NCBI GenBank assembly: GCA_025345505.1
Contig: JANVCC010000021.1
Span: 2,564,227 to 2,628,226 of the forward strand
Origin: Todiramphus chloris collaris
Lineage: Eukaryota; Chordata; Aves; Coraciiformes; Alcedinidae
Direction: 5' to 3'
DNA: 64,000 nucleotides
The position numbers were made by a program, and so were the translations under genes. The notes beneath the pieces were generated by a model. That model worked only from the letters and a program-made list of their open reading frames with translations. It did no database searches and was not told where the DNA came from. Positions 1 to 11,844 of the stretch are shown here, piece after piece (position 1 is the first letter of the stretch; each line of letters begins with the position of its first letter).

Positions 1-727
1 CAATTTTCAGTTACAACTAGAGCATTCAAATTTTCACCTGTGGGATTGGTAAAACACCGTTTCAGTAGAGCACTCAATGGTTAGATGGATGAAGGTCAAA
101 CATGGAGAGGGGGAAATTTATATCCAAGATGTATCAGACTTCTGTGAAAAACATACCTATGAAAACAAGTTTTTACAATTCCCAGCAGCCAACAGAATTA
201 TTTCTGAAAGTATTCTATCACTTTCCTAAATGTGGTTTCCACTAAATCAGAGCCCAACTGCCCAAACAGTCCAGCTGAACACTGGTTGAGTTCATCCATT
301 TAAAAAGGCTGGACTTAAAACATCCACACCGTCCAGAAAATAATATCAGTAACAATCTGTGCCTAACATCTCAAACTGCAGCACTGATTTAATGATGGAC
401 TGAGCAGCAGCACAAAGAGGATGGGAAGGATCAGGCCTACAAGACAAGAGTCCCTTAGCCATTATTTTGATGTCGAAGGAGTAAGGCAGTTACCACATCT
501 TTGCAAAATAACCAGTCCAGTGAATCCATGTCTGCTATTCCCCTGAGAAACAGAGAAAGCTGGGCTCTTCAGGATTGTTCCTCTCAGAAACACAACACTG
601 ACACTGTCTCCTTATCATGGAAGGAGAAGACAGCCTTGAAGAAGCAGATCCTCATCAGTTCCTGAAAGGAGTGGTACTTGGAATGAAAGGCAGATTGGAA
701 ATTGCATAAAAATATTGAAGCGATTAC
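1..727 (-). other. MGAT4A: MGAT4A intron 5 (5' part)
   Basis: This is intron sequence downstream, in transcript sense, of MGAT4A exon 5. It starts at the GTAATC donor next to the exon and runs off the left edge. The remaining catalytic-domain exons must lie beyond base 1. I see no exon, repeat or regulatory motif that I can support here. Confidence 0.7.
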
Positions 728-861
728 CTCTCCTATAAAGACAACCATAACACAATCCAGTTTTTCTTCAGGGGACAGCTTATCAATAAGGGAGTGGAGA
801 GTTTCTGTAAGGTAAGACTTGACTTTCCTTTTCACTGTAGGTATTCCCATTACAATGGAAA
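728..861 (-). CDS. MGAT4A: MGAT4A coding exon 5 (codons 135-179), start of the GT54 domain
   Basis: MGAT4A is a type II Golgi membrane enzyme. It transfers GlcNAc in beta-1,4 linkage to the alpha-1,3-mannose arm of N-glycans, opening the third antenna. This 134-base exon begins after a TTTGATTTCAG acceptor with TT, which completes a Val codon split by a phase-1 intron. It ends on codon GAG before GTAATC (phase 0). Reading from Val135 it contains [11 protein letters not shown], then [12 protein letters not shown], then [14 protein letters not shown], which I recognise as the beginning of the human MGAT4A catalytic region, with conservative changes only. The strand, phase and order agree with the exons at 3487, 6179 and 32320. 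About 179 of the roughly 535 residues of the protein lie in the window. MGAT4B is the closest alternative, but the match to MGAT4A is near-identical as I recall it. Confidence 0.96.
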
Positions 862-3486
862 CTGAAATCAAACAAACCAGAAATGTTCTTTCAGTGATTT
901 CATACAAAGACAGAAACCCCCAACATCTTAATAAAGCATTGCTTAAGAAATGCAAAGATTTAAAAGATGGAGAGAACAGCAATTAAAAATAGGTTTTCAA
1001 TATACCACCCACCATCAGGAGCATGATTAACATAACCACCACCAACGCTCAGAGGAAACACAGCAAACACAAAACAGTCATCCCAGACACGCCAGATTAG
1101 TGCGTAGATGTGATGGGTTGACCCTGCCTGGATGCCAGGTGCCCACCAAAGCTGCTCTATCACTCCCTTCCTCAGCTGGACAGGGGAGAGAAAATATCAT
1201 TAGAGGCTCCTAGGTTGAGATAAGGACAGGGAGAGATCACTCACCAATTCCCATCACGGGCAAAACACTCAGCTTGGGGAAAACTAATCTAAACTATTGT
1301 CCTACACAGATTTGGTTGGTAATGAGAAACAGCAACTAAATCTTAAAACACCTTCTTCCCACCCCTTCCTTCTTCCCGGGCTCAACCTCACTCCTGATTT
1401 CTCCATCTCCTCCCTTGCAGCAGCACAGGGAGACGTGGGTTGAGATCAGTTCATCACGCGTTGTCTCTGCCGCTCCTTCCTTCTCAGGAGGAGGACTCCT
1501 CACGTGCTTCCCCTGCTCCAGCATGAGATCCCTCTCACAGGAGACTGTCCTCCATGAACTTCTCCCACGTGACTCCTTCCCACGGGCAGCAGCTCTTTCA
1601 CAAACTCCAGCATGGGTCCCTTTCAGGCAGAGTAGTCCTCTCAGAACCAGACTCTCAGACCAGTGCAGGCTTCTCACAGCTTTCTTCAGCTGTAGTCACC
1701 TGCTCTGGCACGGGATCCTCCATGGGCTGCAGGTGGGTATCTGCTCCACCATGAACCTCCATGGGGACAGCCTGCCTCACCACGGTCTTCACCACAGGCT
1801 GCAGAGGAGTCTCTGGCTCCTAGAGCACCTCCTCCCCCTCTTTCTTGGTGTCTGGTGAGTTGTTTCTCTCACATATTCTCACTCCTCTCTCCATCTGCAG
1901 TTGCCAGTCTTCCCCCCTTAAGAAAGCTCTCCCAAAGGCTCTTCCACCACAGCTAATGGTCTCAGCCTTGGGCAGCAGGTCCACCTTGGAGCCAGCTGGC
2001 ATCAGCTGCGTCCAACACAGGGGGAAGCTTCTGGCAGCTTCTCACAGAAGCTAACCCTGTAGCCCCCCCACTACCAAAGCCTTGTCATGGAAACCCACTA
2101 CAACAGGTAATAATCAGCGACCGTGCTCTCAATCAGAGAAGGTGCACCAAGACTTGCAGTCATTAAACTCCCTGACTCCATTTTATTTTCAAACTGGCAC
2201 GACTGTTCTTTCCAACTCAAGTGGTTAACTTATCAGAAACCGTATTATAAAGTCACAATACTGAAAAACTCTATTACTTTCCTTGCATATCATTTGGGTT
2301 CTTCTAGAAGAGTAAGTCCAGGTCATCAAGATTGCCCAAAAATTCCACAGTGAAACCTCTTCTCCCTGCTGAAAGCACTTGAAATGCAAAGCTATCTGAC
2401 CCCAGCTACGATGCTATTAACACCTGAGCACCATCTTCCAGCAGGCCAAGTGACTCCCACGTTCCTCAAGTCTTTTTTTTTTCTGCACCCCACCTCGTAG
2501 CCAGGACTGGCTACCTCCTAGGACACAGCAGGCAGCAGCAGGAACACAGTAAAAGGATAAAGCAGACTTCATCAAGTCAGCACCAGTGTTCTGGGCCATC
2601 TATGTGAATTGATTTCCCACCTCATAAATATGTAAAATCAAAGGACTATTAAAAATGTTGTTTATCCTTCCTTATAGAGCCTGGTTTGCCCATCAGCTAC
2701 GCGCTGGCAAGCTCTGAATTTTTAAAACAAACACTCAAAAAGTACAGTGGCCACAAATGTTGGGAAAATAATTTTAACTCAGAATTTCCTCCTGCTTTTG
2801 AATCAAAGAAACCTGCTTCCAATTTCTATTTTGTAATTTCAAACTTCTGTCATATACTCCCAGTAGGAAATAATGCAGGCTCACTTAAAAGAATGAAGGA
2901 ATATGAGCCTTTTCTGAATAACAACACTGAAATAAATAGTGTTTATTAGTCAGAAAAATAAGAGGTGGGGGAATCACCAGTACTGCAGCACAACACTGGT
3001 TTGGGTTTTTTCCTCTCCATTGAAGATGGAGAGGAAGTTTATTTCTGTAATTCTATCTGCTTTTCCCAGCTCTGAGAACTAAGTTACACATTAAAATACA
3101 TTGTTCCAAACCCCAGAAACATCAACTGTAGAATAACTACACCCATGCATGGCTGCCCCACCAACCTGAAAGCCAGAGAGACACATCCATCAGCAGCTGA
3201 GCATCTGTAACACTTCGGCTTTCTTCCCTTTTCCTTAGTGCTAAAAAATTCATTCCAACTAAACACTTAACGTGTACCTTAACATGGCATGGGGTATGAG
3301 TGAGAGGAGGCAAAAAAGGGCAAAGCTGAAGCCAAACTCCTTTCATCTTGGATTCAGCGAGAATTCTAAGAGATATCAATATCACACAAGTTAAATCAGA
3401 CGTCCTCAATCTACACCAAGTAGTAAATTATATTACTAACATCACAAAGTCCCCCAGATACAAAACATAACCGTACAGCAACGTAC
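862..3486 (-). other. MGAT4A: MGAT4A intron 4
   Basis: A phase-1 intron of about 2.6 kb. Its donor is GTACGT next to base 3487 and its acceptor is TTTGATTTCAG next to base 861. It contains the LTR at 1109-2105. The rest is unique AT-rich sequence with no exon that I can support. Confidence 0.85.
1109..2105 (-). mobile_element. Solo LTR, avian ERVL-like
   Basis: This is a fossil long terminal repeat of about 1 kb with no internal retroviral sequence beside it. Read on the minus strand it begins TGTTGTAGTGGGTTT, has the family's 'TTTGGTAGTGGGGGGGCTACAGGG' type block and the repeated Ser/Cys-rich-looking 'ccacgggctgcagg' motif array, and ends GGGTCAACCCATCACA. It belongs to the same family as the copy at 13626-14807, which lies in the opposite orientation. 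The open frames inside it (for example 1415-1858) are by-products of its composition. Flanking bases (gtaga and ggtaa) do not form a clean target duplication, so the copy is probably old. The family name ERVL is my inference from general similarity. Confidence 0.7.
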
Positions 3487-3627
3487 CTCCTGTCCTTCCA
3501 AGGCCAATCTGCACAGAAGGTTGAAGGCTTCCTTCATGTTTCAACAAATGAGGCAAATGGTAATAGATATTTGGCACTTGAAGAGATTTTCTACTCGTTA
3601 GCTCTTTTAACAACTTCAGTGTCTCAT
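3487..3627 (-). CDS. MGAT4A: MGAT4A coding exon 4 (codons 88-134), stem region
   Basis: A 141-base exon with a TGTGTTTGCAG acceptor and a GGAG|GTACGT donor, flanked by phase-1 introns on both sides. It reads [16 protein letters not shown], then [16 protein letters not shown], then [14 protein letters not shown]. This is the human MGAT4A stem segment ([23 protein letters not shown]) with few substitutions. It links the luminal coiled-coil stem to the catalytic domain. Because the exon is symmetric (1-1), skipping it would keep the frame. The identification rests on recognised protein similarity and on exact phase agreement with exons 3 and 5. Confidence 0.96.
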
Positions 3628-6178
3628 CTGCAAACACACGTGGAATGGGTAACGCAGAAACCAAACCAGAGGCAATATTCTACAGTGGTAAACAGTACAA
3701 AACTCCATGCTTGATCCTAACTGGCAAGCAGAACAAGATAGGCATTTTACTGAGGCAGAGTATCTTGTGTGCAAAGTCTTCTCTCATTTTCATGTTTTTA
3801 ATAAACTGTGGCTAAGATTATTTTCCACCGAGTAGCCTTGCTACAGATAGTTAATATCTCATCAGATGAGACTTAGTGTGCGATCATACAAGTAAAGAAT
3901 GCTCCATTTATTTAGGGGGTTGATCTGTTGGGGATTTTTTTTCCCCAGTGAATCAAAATGGGAGGCTTATTTACCTAGATTATTTTCTACTTATGCTTAC
4001 AGAGCTCATCACCATGTAGTCATGCTACTGCAAATAACTTTTCAGAGCTACGAATGCATCTTGGAATACATGGCACATGCAGATATGAAACAAAAATAAT
4101 GCTTAAAAAAAATATATACATATATTGAATATGTCTGCAATAAAATAAATGCTCATGTGAATCTCATTTAGTCTTTTAGAGTACTTAAAATAATTCTTGC
4201 TCTTTCTAGAGCAACTGCCTCTCAGGATGTCCAGGTGGCTCTCAAAGTTGCAAATAACAGTTTCTAAATTCCCCTGCTGTGCATGTTGATTTTCTTACAT
4301 CAAGTGTGAAAACAACTCTTATTTCAAACGACAAATAGGATAGCATATGGACCCTTGAAAATTTATGGGCTTTATAACATCAAGTTAAGTGAAAAGCTGC
4401 ACTCAAGGTTTCTGAGGTAAGATTGCATTGTGAAGAAGTGAGAAAAGTAATACCAGAAACATGCCTCTCAAATTCTGAGTGTAGCTTCTTCAAAGACAGC
4501 AGGGTTTTGTTGTGGGTTTCGGTTTGGTTCGTTTGTTGTTCGGTTTGGTTTTTTCCTACCATTTAATTTTGGGTGAAATTCCTAATCACACTCTTCAAAT
4601 CTGGAAAAAAGCTTTGCAAATAGATGCCATACGTAGAGAGGCTTAGTTTGCTAGATTCCAATACAGGTACGTGCTCCTTTTCCTGCTAACATCTCCTTTA
4701 GCTTCAACTGCCAAAGCTGGACTGAGAATTCTGTCAAAGAATTTGACAAATGCAAGATGACAACGATATGACAGCTCTTTGTAGGGAGGAATAATGATCT
4801 ACATCAAATTATCTGGAATTCTTTCAGCTTTGAAGATAGCAAATAATATTATGTATACTGATGTATATTCAACTTAATAAAAATCTAAGTTCTGAGCACA
4901 AAATCTCAGGAATTCAGATTCCAGATGATTTCCCTCCACGTGGAAAAAAAAAGAAGAGGTTCCAGCTGAGATCCAGACATGGTAGAATGTTAAAAATGTG
5001 AATCAGCAACTTCAGCTGCATCAGAGGAGAGTAACTCCCTGTAACTTTATTATCTATGAGCAAGCTAACTCATTTTTAGAAATAAATGTGGTAATAACTT
5101 AATCACAAATCCAGTAGCAAAATTACCTGACATCCTCTATCAGCAGCAAAAACACACACACAGAATGGGAAGACAAGTGTCACAGCCTGTGTTAAATGTG
5201 ACCTTTATCCATACCATTCCTGGAGATTCAAGGAACTGTGGATATCAGGTTGGACAGGCCATTAGGGTCAGTCAGAGCAATTAATCATTAATATCAGCAC
5301 TGAGGGCCTGTAATTGTAACAACCACCACCCAGAAAAAAAAAATGTGGTAGGAAGTAGTAACCTGTAGCAGAAATTCAAGTGGACAACAGATTCCAAAAG
5401 CCTGATCCAGTCTTTTTGATTTGCAAAACTCTTTGGGTTTCTATTCCTCGTTAGACCAACGTGGTTAAAGATCTGCAACCCGCTCTCATTAGAAAGTTTC
5501 TAGTTATTTGTTATTCATTTTTCCATCTAGAAAAATCAGAGTAACTGCAGCAGTAATACTGTGATTTTAGAAATTAGCTTCAATAATCTGGTGGGTAGTG
5601 CAAAGGCATTCCCTAATATTGCCAAACACAGCCCTTGGTAAAACTTGAGCATCAGCCTCCAAAATGGATAAAACTTCAAGGAAAACTTTAGCAGATTACC
5701 ATGGAATCAATTGTTATTAAAAAGGATATTTCCTGGACGTTTTACAAATCACAGCCAACACCTTAGCCTGTATGTTTTTACATCTTCCAGCTGACTGTTA
5801 AATTCATTTAAATGGCTTCAAGTTCATCCATTTCTCCTGTTTGCTCACTTTTCTCCTTAAGCTCTATTTACCTGCTGTCAGAATATATTCAATGATAAAT
5901 AAGGGACCAGAAGTTTCAAGCTTTGGTGTGGAATAAGTATTCGGTCCCTAAATTCCTAAGAATGAAGAGTGGGTGGGATCATTAAGAACAGAAATTGTAA
6001 ATAAATAAATAAAGCCCCCAAATCCTCCCCACCAGATAAAGAACATTACACATTATTCATTCACACTGACGAACAGTTTCATTTGGCTTTCTTGGCATTA
6101 ACTTCTTATTCTACAGTGATAAATACAGATGTTGGTATTGCAGAGTTATAAGAAAATAGCTGAAATCACAGTACGTAC
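3628..6178 (-). other. MGAT4A: MGAT4A intron 3
   Basis: A phase-1 intron of about 2.55 kb with a GTACGT donor and a TTTGCAG acceptor. It is unique AT-rich sequence. I see no recognisable repeat copy, RNA gene or extra exon beyond short A/T runs and a small AAAT-type tract near 6000. Confidence 0.85.
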
Positions 6179-6346
6179 CTGAAAAATTATTCATTGCATT
6201 CTTGCTGCCGTTTGTTTCTGCCACTGCACGCCTGAACTGCTCCAAGATAGCGTTCAGCTCCGAGGAGCGCTGCAGAGTGCGATGCTCAGCTATCCGAAGA
6301 CGTTCCTTCAAAGCATGGAATTCCCGTTGATATGCAATCAACTTTT
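6179..6346 (-). CDS. MGAT4A: MGAT4A coding exon 3 (codons 32-87), coiled-coil stem
   Basis: A 168-base exon with a CCCTCTGTAG acceptor and a TTTTTCAG|GTACGT donor, phase 1 on both sides. After a split Glu codon it reads [37 protein letters not shown] and [18 protein letters not shown]. These match the luminal stem of human MGAT4A, which follows the membrane anchor. The heptad pattern of Leu and Ile suggests a coiled coil. NGS at about residue 77 is an N-glycosylation sequon, also present at this place in the human enzyme as I recall it. The apparent Met of the open frame (MIAYQ) is really the Leu codon TTG read differently; translation starts in the exon at 32320-32413. Confidence 0.96.
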
Positions 6347-8351
6347 CTACAGAGGGGAAAGGAAAACAAACAAAAAAAAGAGATGATACTGGTTATTTTT
6401 GGAAACAAACAGACCTAAGAGAGGTTAGGGACTGCTCAGCGACGCAGAACCTGAAATCCAACAAGAAGGGCACAGCCCAGCACAATCCCACCCGAGGCAG
6501 GCACTGGAGCATTTACACAGGAGGAAAGAGGGAGCTGCTCCAGACTGGGATGCAAAGCAGGCACTGAGAGGTGGGATGTGCCCCACCACAGGCAAGACAG
6601 GGACATCCTTTCAGTCACCATTCCTCAGCACTACACGGCAACTCGGAATCCTTTCTCGGAAGAGATCCCCACAAACCCTTTCTCTAAGGAGCAGAATGGG
6701 AGTTGTGCCTTCCCAAAGCCCAGGTCGTGCCTGTTGAAAGCCCTCTCTGAATACTTTGGAGTTGAACAAGATTTCCTATACACCATTTTCAACTCCAAGT
6801 TTTAACTTAATGATGGGCAGTGCCTGCAAGAAAACATTGATAAAGTCCTGCTAATGCAGATAGACAGAAGTAGTCTTTGAAAGGAGAGCAAAGGGAGAGG
6901 GCAGCACCAAAACTCATTTCCTGATACGCTGCCTGAACCTTCTCCACCCAGCAGAGGAAATATCCCTGCTTTCTTCATCTTTCCTTCCTGTTCCTGCTCA
7001 CCACCATCGCTCTCCTTCAGCCAATCTACAGATACAGACTGGAGTATCTCCAGGGAGTTTTATGCCTTGGAAGCAATATTTCCAACTACACAGCTGTCAT
7101 CTTTTTTTGGTATTTACCTACCCATTCCTAGCATTGCAATGGTAGGGAGGCAGAAATGGTGCAGGCAATCTGAACCTCTTCCTGTTGCAACATTACAGTG
7201 ACACGTGGGGTAAAAAGGAACTAAAGTCGACTTTTCCCTGGTAGTAATGCTGCATTTCCTTCAACTTCCCTCCACTTCCCCCCCCCCATCCTTTTTCTTT
7301 CTTTTTGCAGTTGGGATGTACTGCTCTGATTATGTTCAGAAAACATAATTAGCTAAAACGCCCTCTGTTTTGAAGACAGAGAAATAAAAACATAGCTCAC
7401 TACCTCTTAAAAACATTTCCCTCGCCAGCCTTGTTTTCCTTTTTTTATTTTATTTTTTCATGAAAACCAAATGGTGGTTGCTTTTTTGCCAACAGACCCA
7501 GAACAGGGATGCTGGCCCACAGTCCAGGGCCAAGCACACCACGCACTGACGACTGCATCCAGGCTGCCACTGGAAACAGGACCTGCTGCTTTAGTCAGCA
7601 CTTTTGAGAAGTCCAGGAAAATTTTCTGTGGACTTTCTGGCACAAAGGACATTCTTACTTGACAATCCTAACCCAAAGAAATAAACCAAAAATTGCCTGG
7701 AACCACATCTACCAGTTACAGTAAGGTTACAAAACATTTTAACAGCTGGAGAACCGTAGAAGGGTATTAGCGTAGACACCAGACTTGGTGTGAACGATTC
7801 CCTCCCCAGAATGAATGGCTGGTGATATAGACCCCTCTGAATTTCTGTCTACACAGGGTGAAGAACAACAGGAGAGCTACCCAAGGCCACCCGAGGGTTT
7901 GCTGAGGGTTCACAGCCTGTAGCACCAGGTCTCCTTTCTTGTCTTCACAGCATGAGATAGAAGACAAGCTGGTTTTTGTAGCAGGCTGAACTCGTCCGTG
8001 GCAGAGTCTGTACGGTCCCCATGGGATCTGTGGAGAAGACTCCAGCACCTCAAACAGAATGAATTCAGGTCTTCCTCTCTTGACTTAGACACATTCTTGG
8101 TGGAGACCGTTTCTCGTCCTGCGCTTACGGCACATCACACCCAGTACTCCACTGATGGTGGGACTCTAGGGAACAGCAGAGGCCTAGAGAGAATAATTTA
8201 CTTCATCCTAGGACAAAGAGCAGAGAGCTGCAGTAGCTCTCTGCCACTCCAGAAAGCAAAGTCAGAAACTTCTTATTGCTAAACTCAGCTTGGAAATGGA
8301 GCTGAAGCTGTTTCTCCCTCCCAAACTCAGTTGTGTTATACAGAAAACAAC

Positions 8352-8970
8352 GTGCCCAAGTGGCAAGGAAGGCCAAGGGCATCCTGGCCTGGCTCAGAAC
8401 CAGTGTGAGCAGCAGGAGCAGGGAGGGGACTGCCCCCTGTGCTCAGCACTGGGGAGGCCTCCCCTCGAGCACTGTGTCCAGTTTGGGCACCTCAGTCCCA
8501 GAGAGATCTCGAGGGGCTGGAGCGGGGGCAGAGGAGGCAACGGAGCTGGGCAAGGGGCTGGAGAAGAGATCCTCTGAGGAGCGTTTGAAGGAGCTGGGCC
8601 TGGTTAGTGTGAGGAAGAGGAAGCTGAGGGGAGCCCTCATCACTCTCTCCAGCTCCCTGACAGGACATTGGAGAGAGGCTGGTGCTGGGCTCTGCTCTCA
8701 GGTGATCAGGGACAGAACCAGAGGGAACGGCCTCAAGCTGAAACAAGGCAGGGTTAGACTGGACACTAGGGAAAAATTCTTCATGGAAAGGGCAGTGAAA
8801 TATTGGAATGGGCTGCCCAGGGAGGGGGCTGAGTCCCCATCCCTGGATGGGTTTAAACATCGCTTGGATGTGGTGTTGGGGGACGTGGTCTAGGGGTGAA
8901 CTTGTAGAGTAGGGCTGATGGTTGGACACGATGATCCCAAGGGGCTTTTCCAACCCCAGTGATTCTGTGA
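8352..8970 (+). mobile_element. CR1 LINE, 5'-truncated, copy A
   Basis: A 3' piece of a chicken-repeat-1 non-LTR retrotransposon, antisense to MGAT4A. It starts at 'gtgcccaag' and ends with the CR1 terminus '...ccaaccccagtgattctgtga'. The frame from about 8333 to 8893 encodes the end of ORF2: [40 protein letters not shown] and [19 protein letters not shown]. This is the conserved CR1 C-terminus before the stop and short 3' UTR. It is nearly identical to the copy at 33148-33764, so both are young copies of one subfamily. Confidence 0.95.
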
Positions 8971-10280
8971 AAAATGGCAAAGGACCCTTGTAATTCTACA
9001 GTAAATTAAAACTCTGTATTAAAGCTGCCAGAATCTTAGCGCCCGGCTGAAAAAGCAGATTTATCACATGCAGAAATGAAAACACTAGTTTTGTATTAAG
9101 AACTCCTGATTAAAAAAAAATCCCTCACTGAGGAGATGGCTCCTTTAGAGGAGGTGGCTGTTCTAACACCTTTAAAAAAAGGAAATTAAATTTATTTTAC
9201 AAGAAATTAACTAAACTTACATATGTAGAAGGCAACTTTTATTGTCACAGCTTACCACAGCAGTTTCGAGCAAAGAACATCATTTCCCAACTGTGGCACT
9301 ACCAGATTTTTCCCAGCACAACTATTTACAAAGTATTGCAGTCCTGAGGCTCCCAGTGAGCGGTACTGGGATTGCATTTGTGGTACTTGAGACCTAAAAA
9401 GCATGAATTCCCCTAAGAAATACCAATTGATTGATTGCAAGGAGTCAACTGCTCAGAGTTGCTCCAACCAGACATATCTGGGTTAAGGAGGCTACTCTAA
9501 AAGACACAAACTCCTGCAACCCACCCTTCAGAAATGGACTGATTTTCTTTTTTATTGTTTTGTTAGGACACTGAATCCCTCAGCCAAGTAAAACCAGAAA
9601 ATGCTAACGTTACAAATATAATATTTTAAATCCCCCACCCTATGAATATTTTTCTAGTTCTGTGAAATGAAGTAAAACTCTACTTTTTTTTCTGCAAGAA
9701 CTTCAGTAACTGAAAACATTTTCATCTCCAGCACTACCAGAACCAGCACTTTTCATGCATTTGGAGATGAATGTCCAATTTGGCCTGCTGGTACTCATTT
9801 TATAATGTGATTGCCTGTGCTTTGAAATAAAACAAATTACATTTCAATTTCTCACAGCTCTATCTCTAGCTTGCTTGCAGTACTTCAAGGCATTGATCAA
9901 CTGCTCAGATACTGACTGCAAACAAACAAAAAACCACAACAGCACTGAAAAGCACTTGCAAAGGAGAAAATGCTCCTCTAGGTTCTTACAGAACCACCAC
10001 CAGTGGTTCCAACCTGTCCCAGACTCTGAACAAGTTCAGTGTCCCTGAAGGGATCGGGAGTTTAGAAAAACTCTAATTTGATTTTTCCAGAGTTCTTGTC
10101 TCCTAAGTAAGCCTGGGAGATTAAATTTAAGGATCTATTTTTATTTAAACTTTGACTTAACCCAAGTGTGGTAGTTGCTTTTATTTTCCCCTCTCTAAAA
10201 CATTAAAAATCATTGGAAAGTTGAATCTTTTCATCAAAACTTTGGACTTTTGGAGGAGAACAGGTTACTTACTATCTGTG

Positions 10281-10358
10281 TCCCTGCCCATGGCAGGGGG
10301 GTTGGAATTGGATGATCTTTAAGGTCCCTTCCAATCCTGACAGTTCTGGGATTCTATA
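10281..10358 (+). mobile_element. CR1 3' tail fragment
   Basis: The text 'ggggggttggaattggatga' followed by 'tctttaaggtcccttccaat' and a 'gggattctat' end is the CR1 3' terminus only. It is an old, strongly truncated copy with diverged bases. Confidence 0.75.
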
Positions 10359-10589
10359 GTACACAGAAATCCCATTTGTACTTTGCATTTCCCTTTTCCT
10401 CACGAGGAGTGTAGATGTTTCTCCAGCAATTCAAAGCAGTCTTTCTGAAATGTGGATGTATGATGAAAAGCCAAAGCTCCGTTAGAGCTGAGACCAGCCA
10501 GTGACATCTGACAAGAAAGTAGCAAAACAAAAAAAAAATAGCAAAAGGAGATCTAAAGAAATTATTGAAAGGGAGCAAATGTGTTAGCT

Positions 10590-11844
10590 GAATGGTCACA
10601 AGGCTGTGGGGCCTAAGGGGACTGATCCCAGGGTACTGAAGGAGCTGGGCTATCATGGCAGGAAGCCTCCTGATCCCCTACCAAAGCTACTGGGAGACTG
10701 GGGAGGTCCCTGCTGACTGGAAGTTGGCCAGTGCTGTTCCAAACCCATAAAAAGGGCATGGGTGAAGACTGTGAAGTACAGACCTCTCAGTCTAACCTCA
10801 GTAACTGGAGAAATGAGGAGATTCTACTGGATACAAGGCATTTAAAGAATCATCAGGCACAGTCAACACGGGTTTACAAAGCAAAAGCCCTGCTGAATTT
10901 GATAGCCCTCTATGATAAGGTCACCAACCTTGTGGATGAAGGGAAAGCAGTGGAGGCATTTTTATTTATTTATTTCAGTTTTAGTAAAGCTTTTGCTACT
11001 GTCCCTCAGAGCATCCTTCTGGCCAAGACAGCTGTGGAAGAAGCAGCTTTATGGTGCACTGGGTGAAGAACTGGCTGAAGGGCAGAGCCCAGAGTGGTGT
11101 AGGGAATGAGACACAGCTAGCTGGTAACTGGTCACCATCACGCTCCATTCCAGGGGAAGCTCTTTTCAAGATATTAATCCATGACCTGGGTGTAGCAGTT
11201 GAATGCACCACTGGTAATCTTGCTGGTAATACCAGACTGGGAGGTGCTGTCGATTCTCAAGGGACAAGAGGCCTTGCAAAGGGATCTGGGTAGGGGGGAG
11301 CATTGGGCAATCATCAGTGGCGTGAAAGAACCAATGCCAGATGCCGTAGCTGGGGCACAAGTGTAACTGGGGAGAGGAGAGGCTGGAGAGCAGCCCTGCA
11401 GAAAGGGGTCTGGGGGTGCCGGTCGACACCAGGCTCAAGAGGAGTCGGCCGTGTGCCCTGGCAGCCAAGAGGGCAAAGCACAGCCTGGGCTGCATCAAAC
11501 AACCTCATTGCTCTCTACAGCTCCCCAAGGAAGAGACGTGGAGAGGAAGGTGCTGGTCTCCTCTCCCTGGGATCCAGTGACAGGACACGTGGGAAGGGTT
11601 CAAAGCTGCATCATGAGAAGTTTACACTTGGCACTAGGAAGCATTTCTGTACCGAGAGGGTGATCAAACCCTGGAACAGGCTTCCTAGAGAGGTGGTTGA
11701 TGCCCCAACCCTGACAGTGTTTAAGGGGCATCTGGACAATGCCCTTAATAAAGTGCTTTACCTTTTGGTCCCCCTGAATTGGTCAGCCATATGGGCTAGA
11801 TGATTGCTGTAGGTCCCTTCCAGTGAAGTTACTCTATTCTATGA
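10590..11844 (+). mobile_element. Diverged CR1 LINE with partial reverse transcriptase region
   Basis: About 1.25 kb of an older CR1-type element. Fragments of ORF2 are readable: VTNLVDEGKAVEA followed by FSKAFATVPQS (the CR1 RT block 'DFSKAFDTV'), then downstream [34 protein letters not shown] and DAPTLTVFKGHLDNAL. It ends 'ggtcccttccagtgaagtta...tattctatga', a tail distinct from the gattctgtga subfamily and like that at 13346-13469. A short TTTA run interrupts the RT block near 10970. The frame changes several times, so it is long dead. Confidence 0.85.

Noticed and set aside
1415-1858. A 147-codon frame near the left end
   Set aside because: It lies wholly within a fossil LTR and has the repeat's composition. 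The same applies to 13767-14305 and 46332-46875.
8333-8893. A 186-codon plus-strand frame that looks like a gene
   Set aside because: It is the C-terminal part of CR1 ORF2. The same holds for 33135-33689, 39771-40205, 14375-14872 and 57811-58395.
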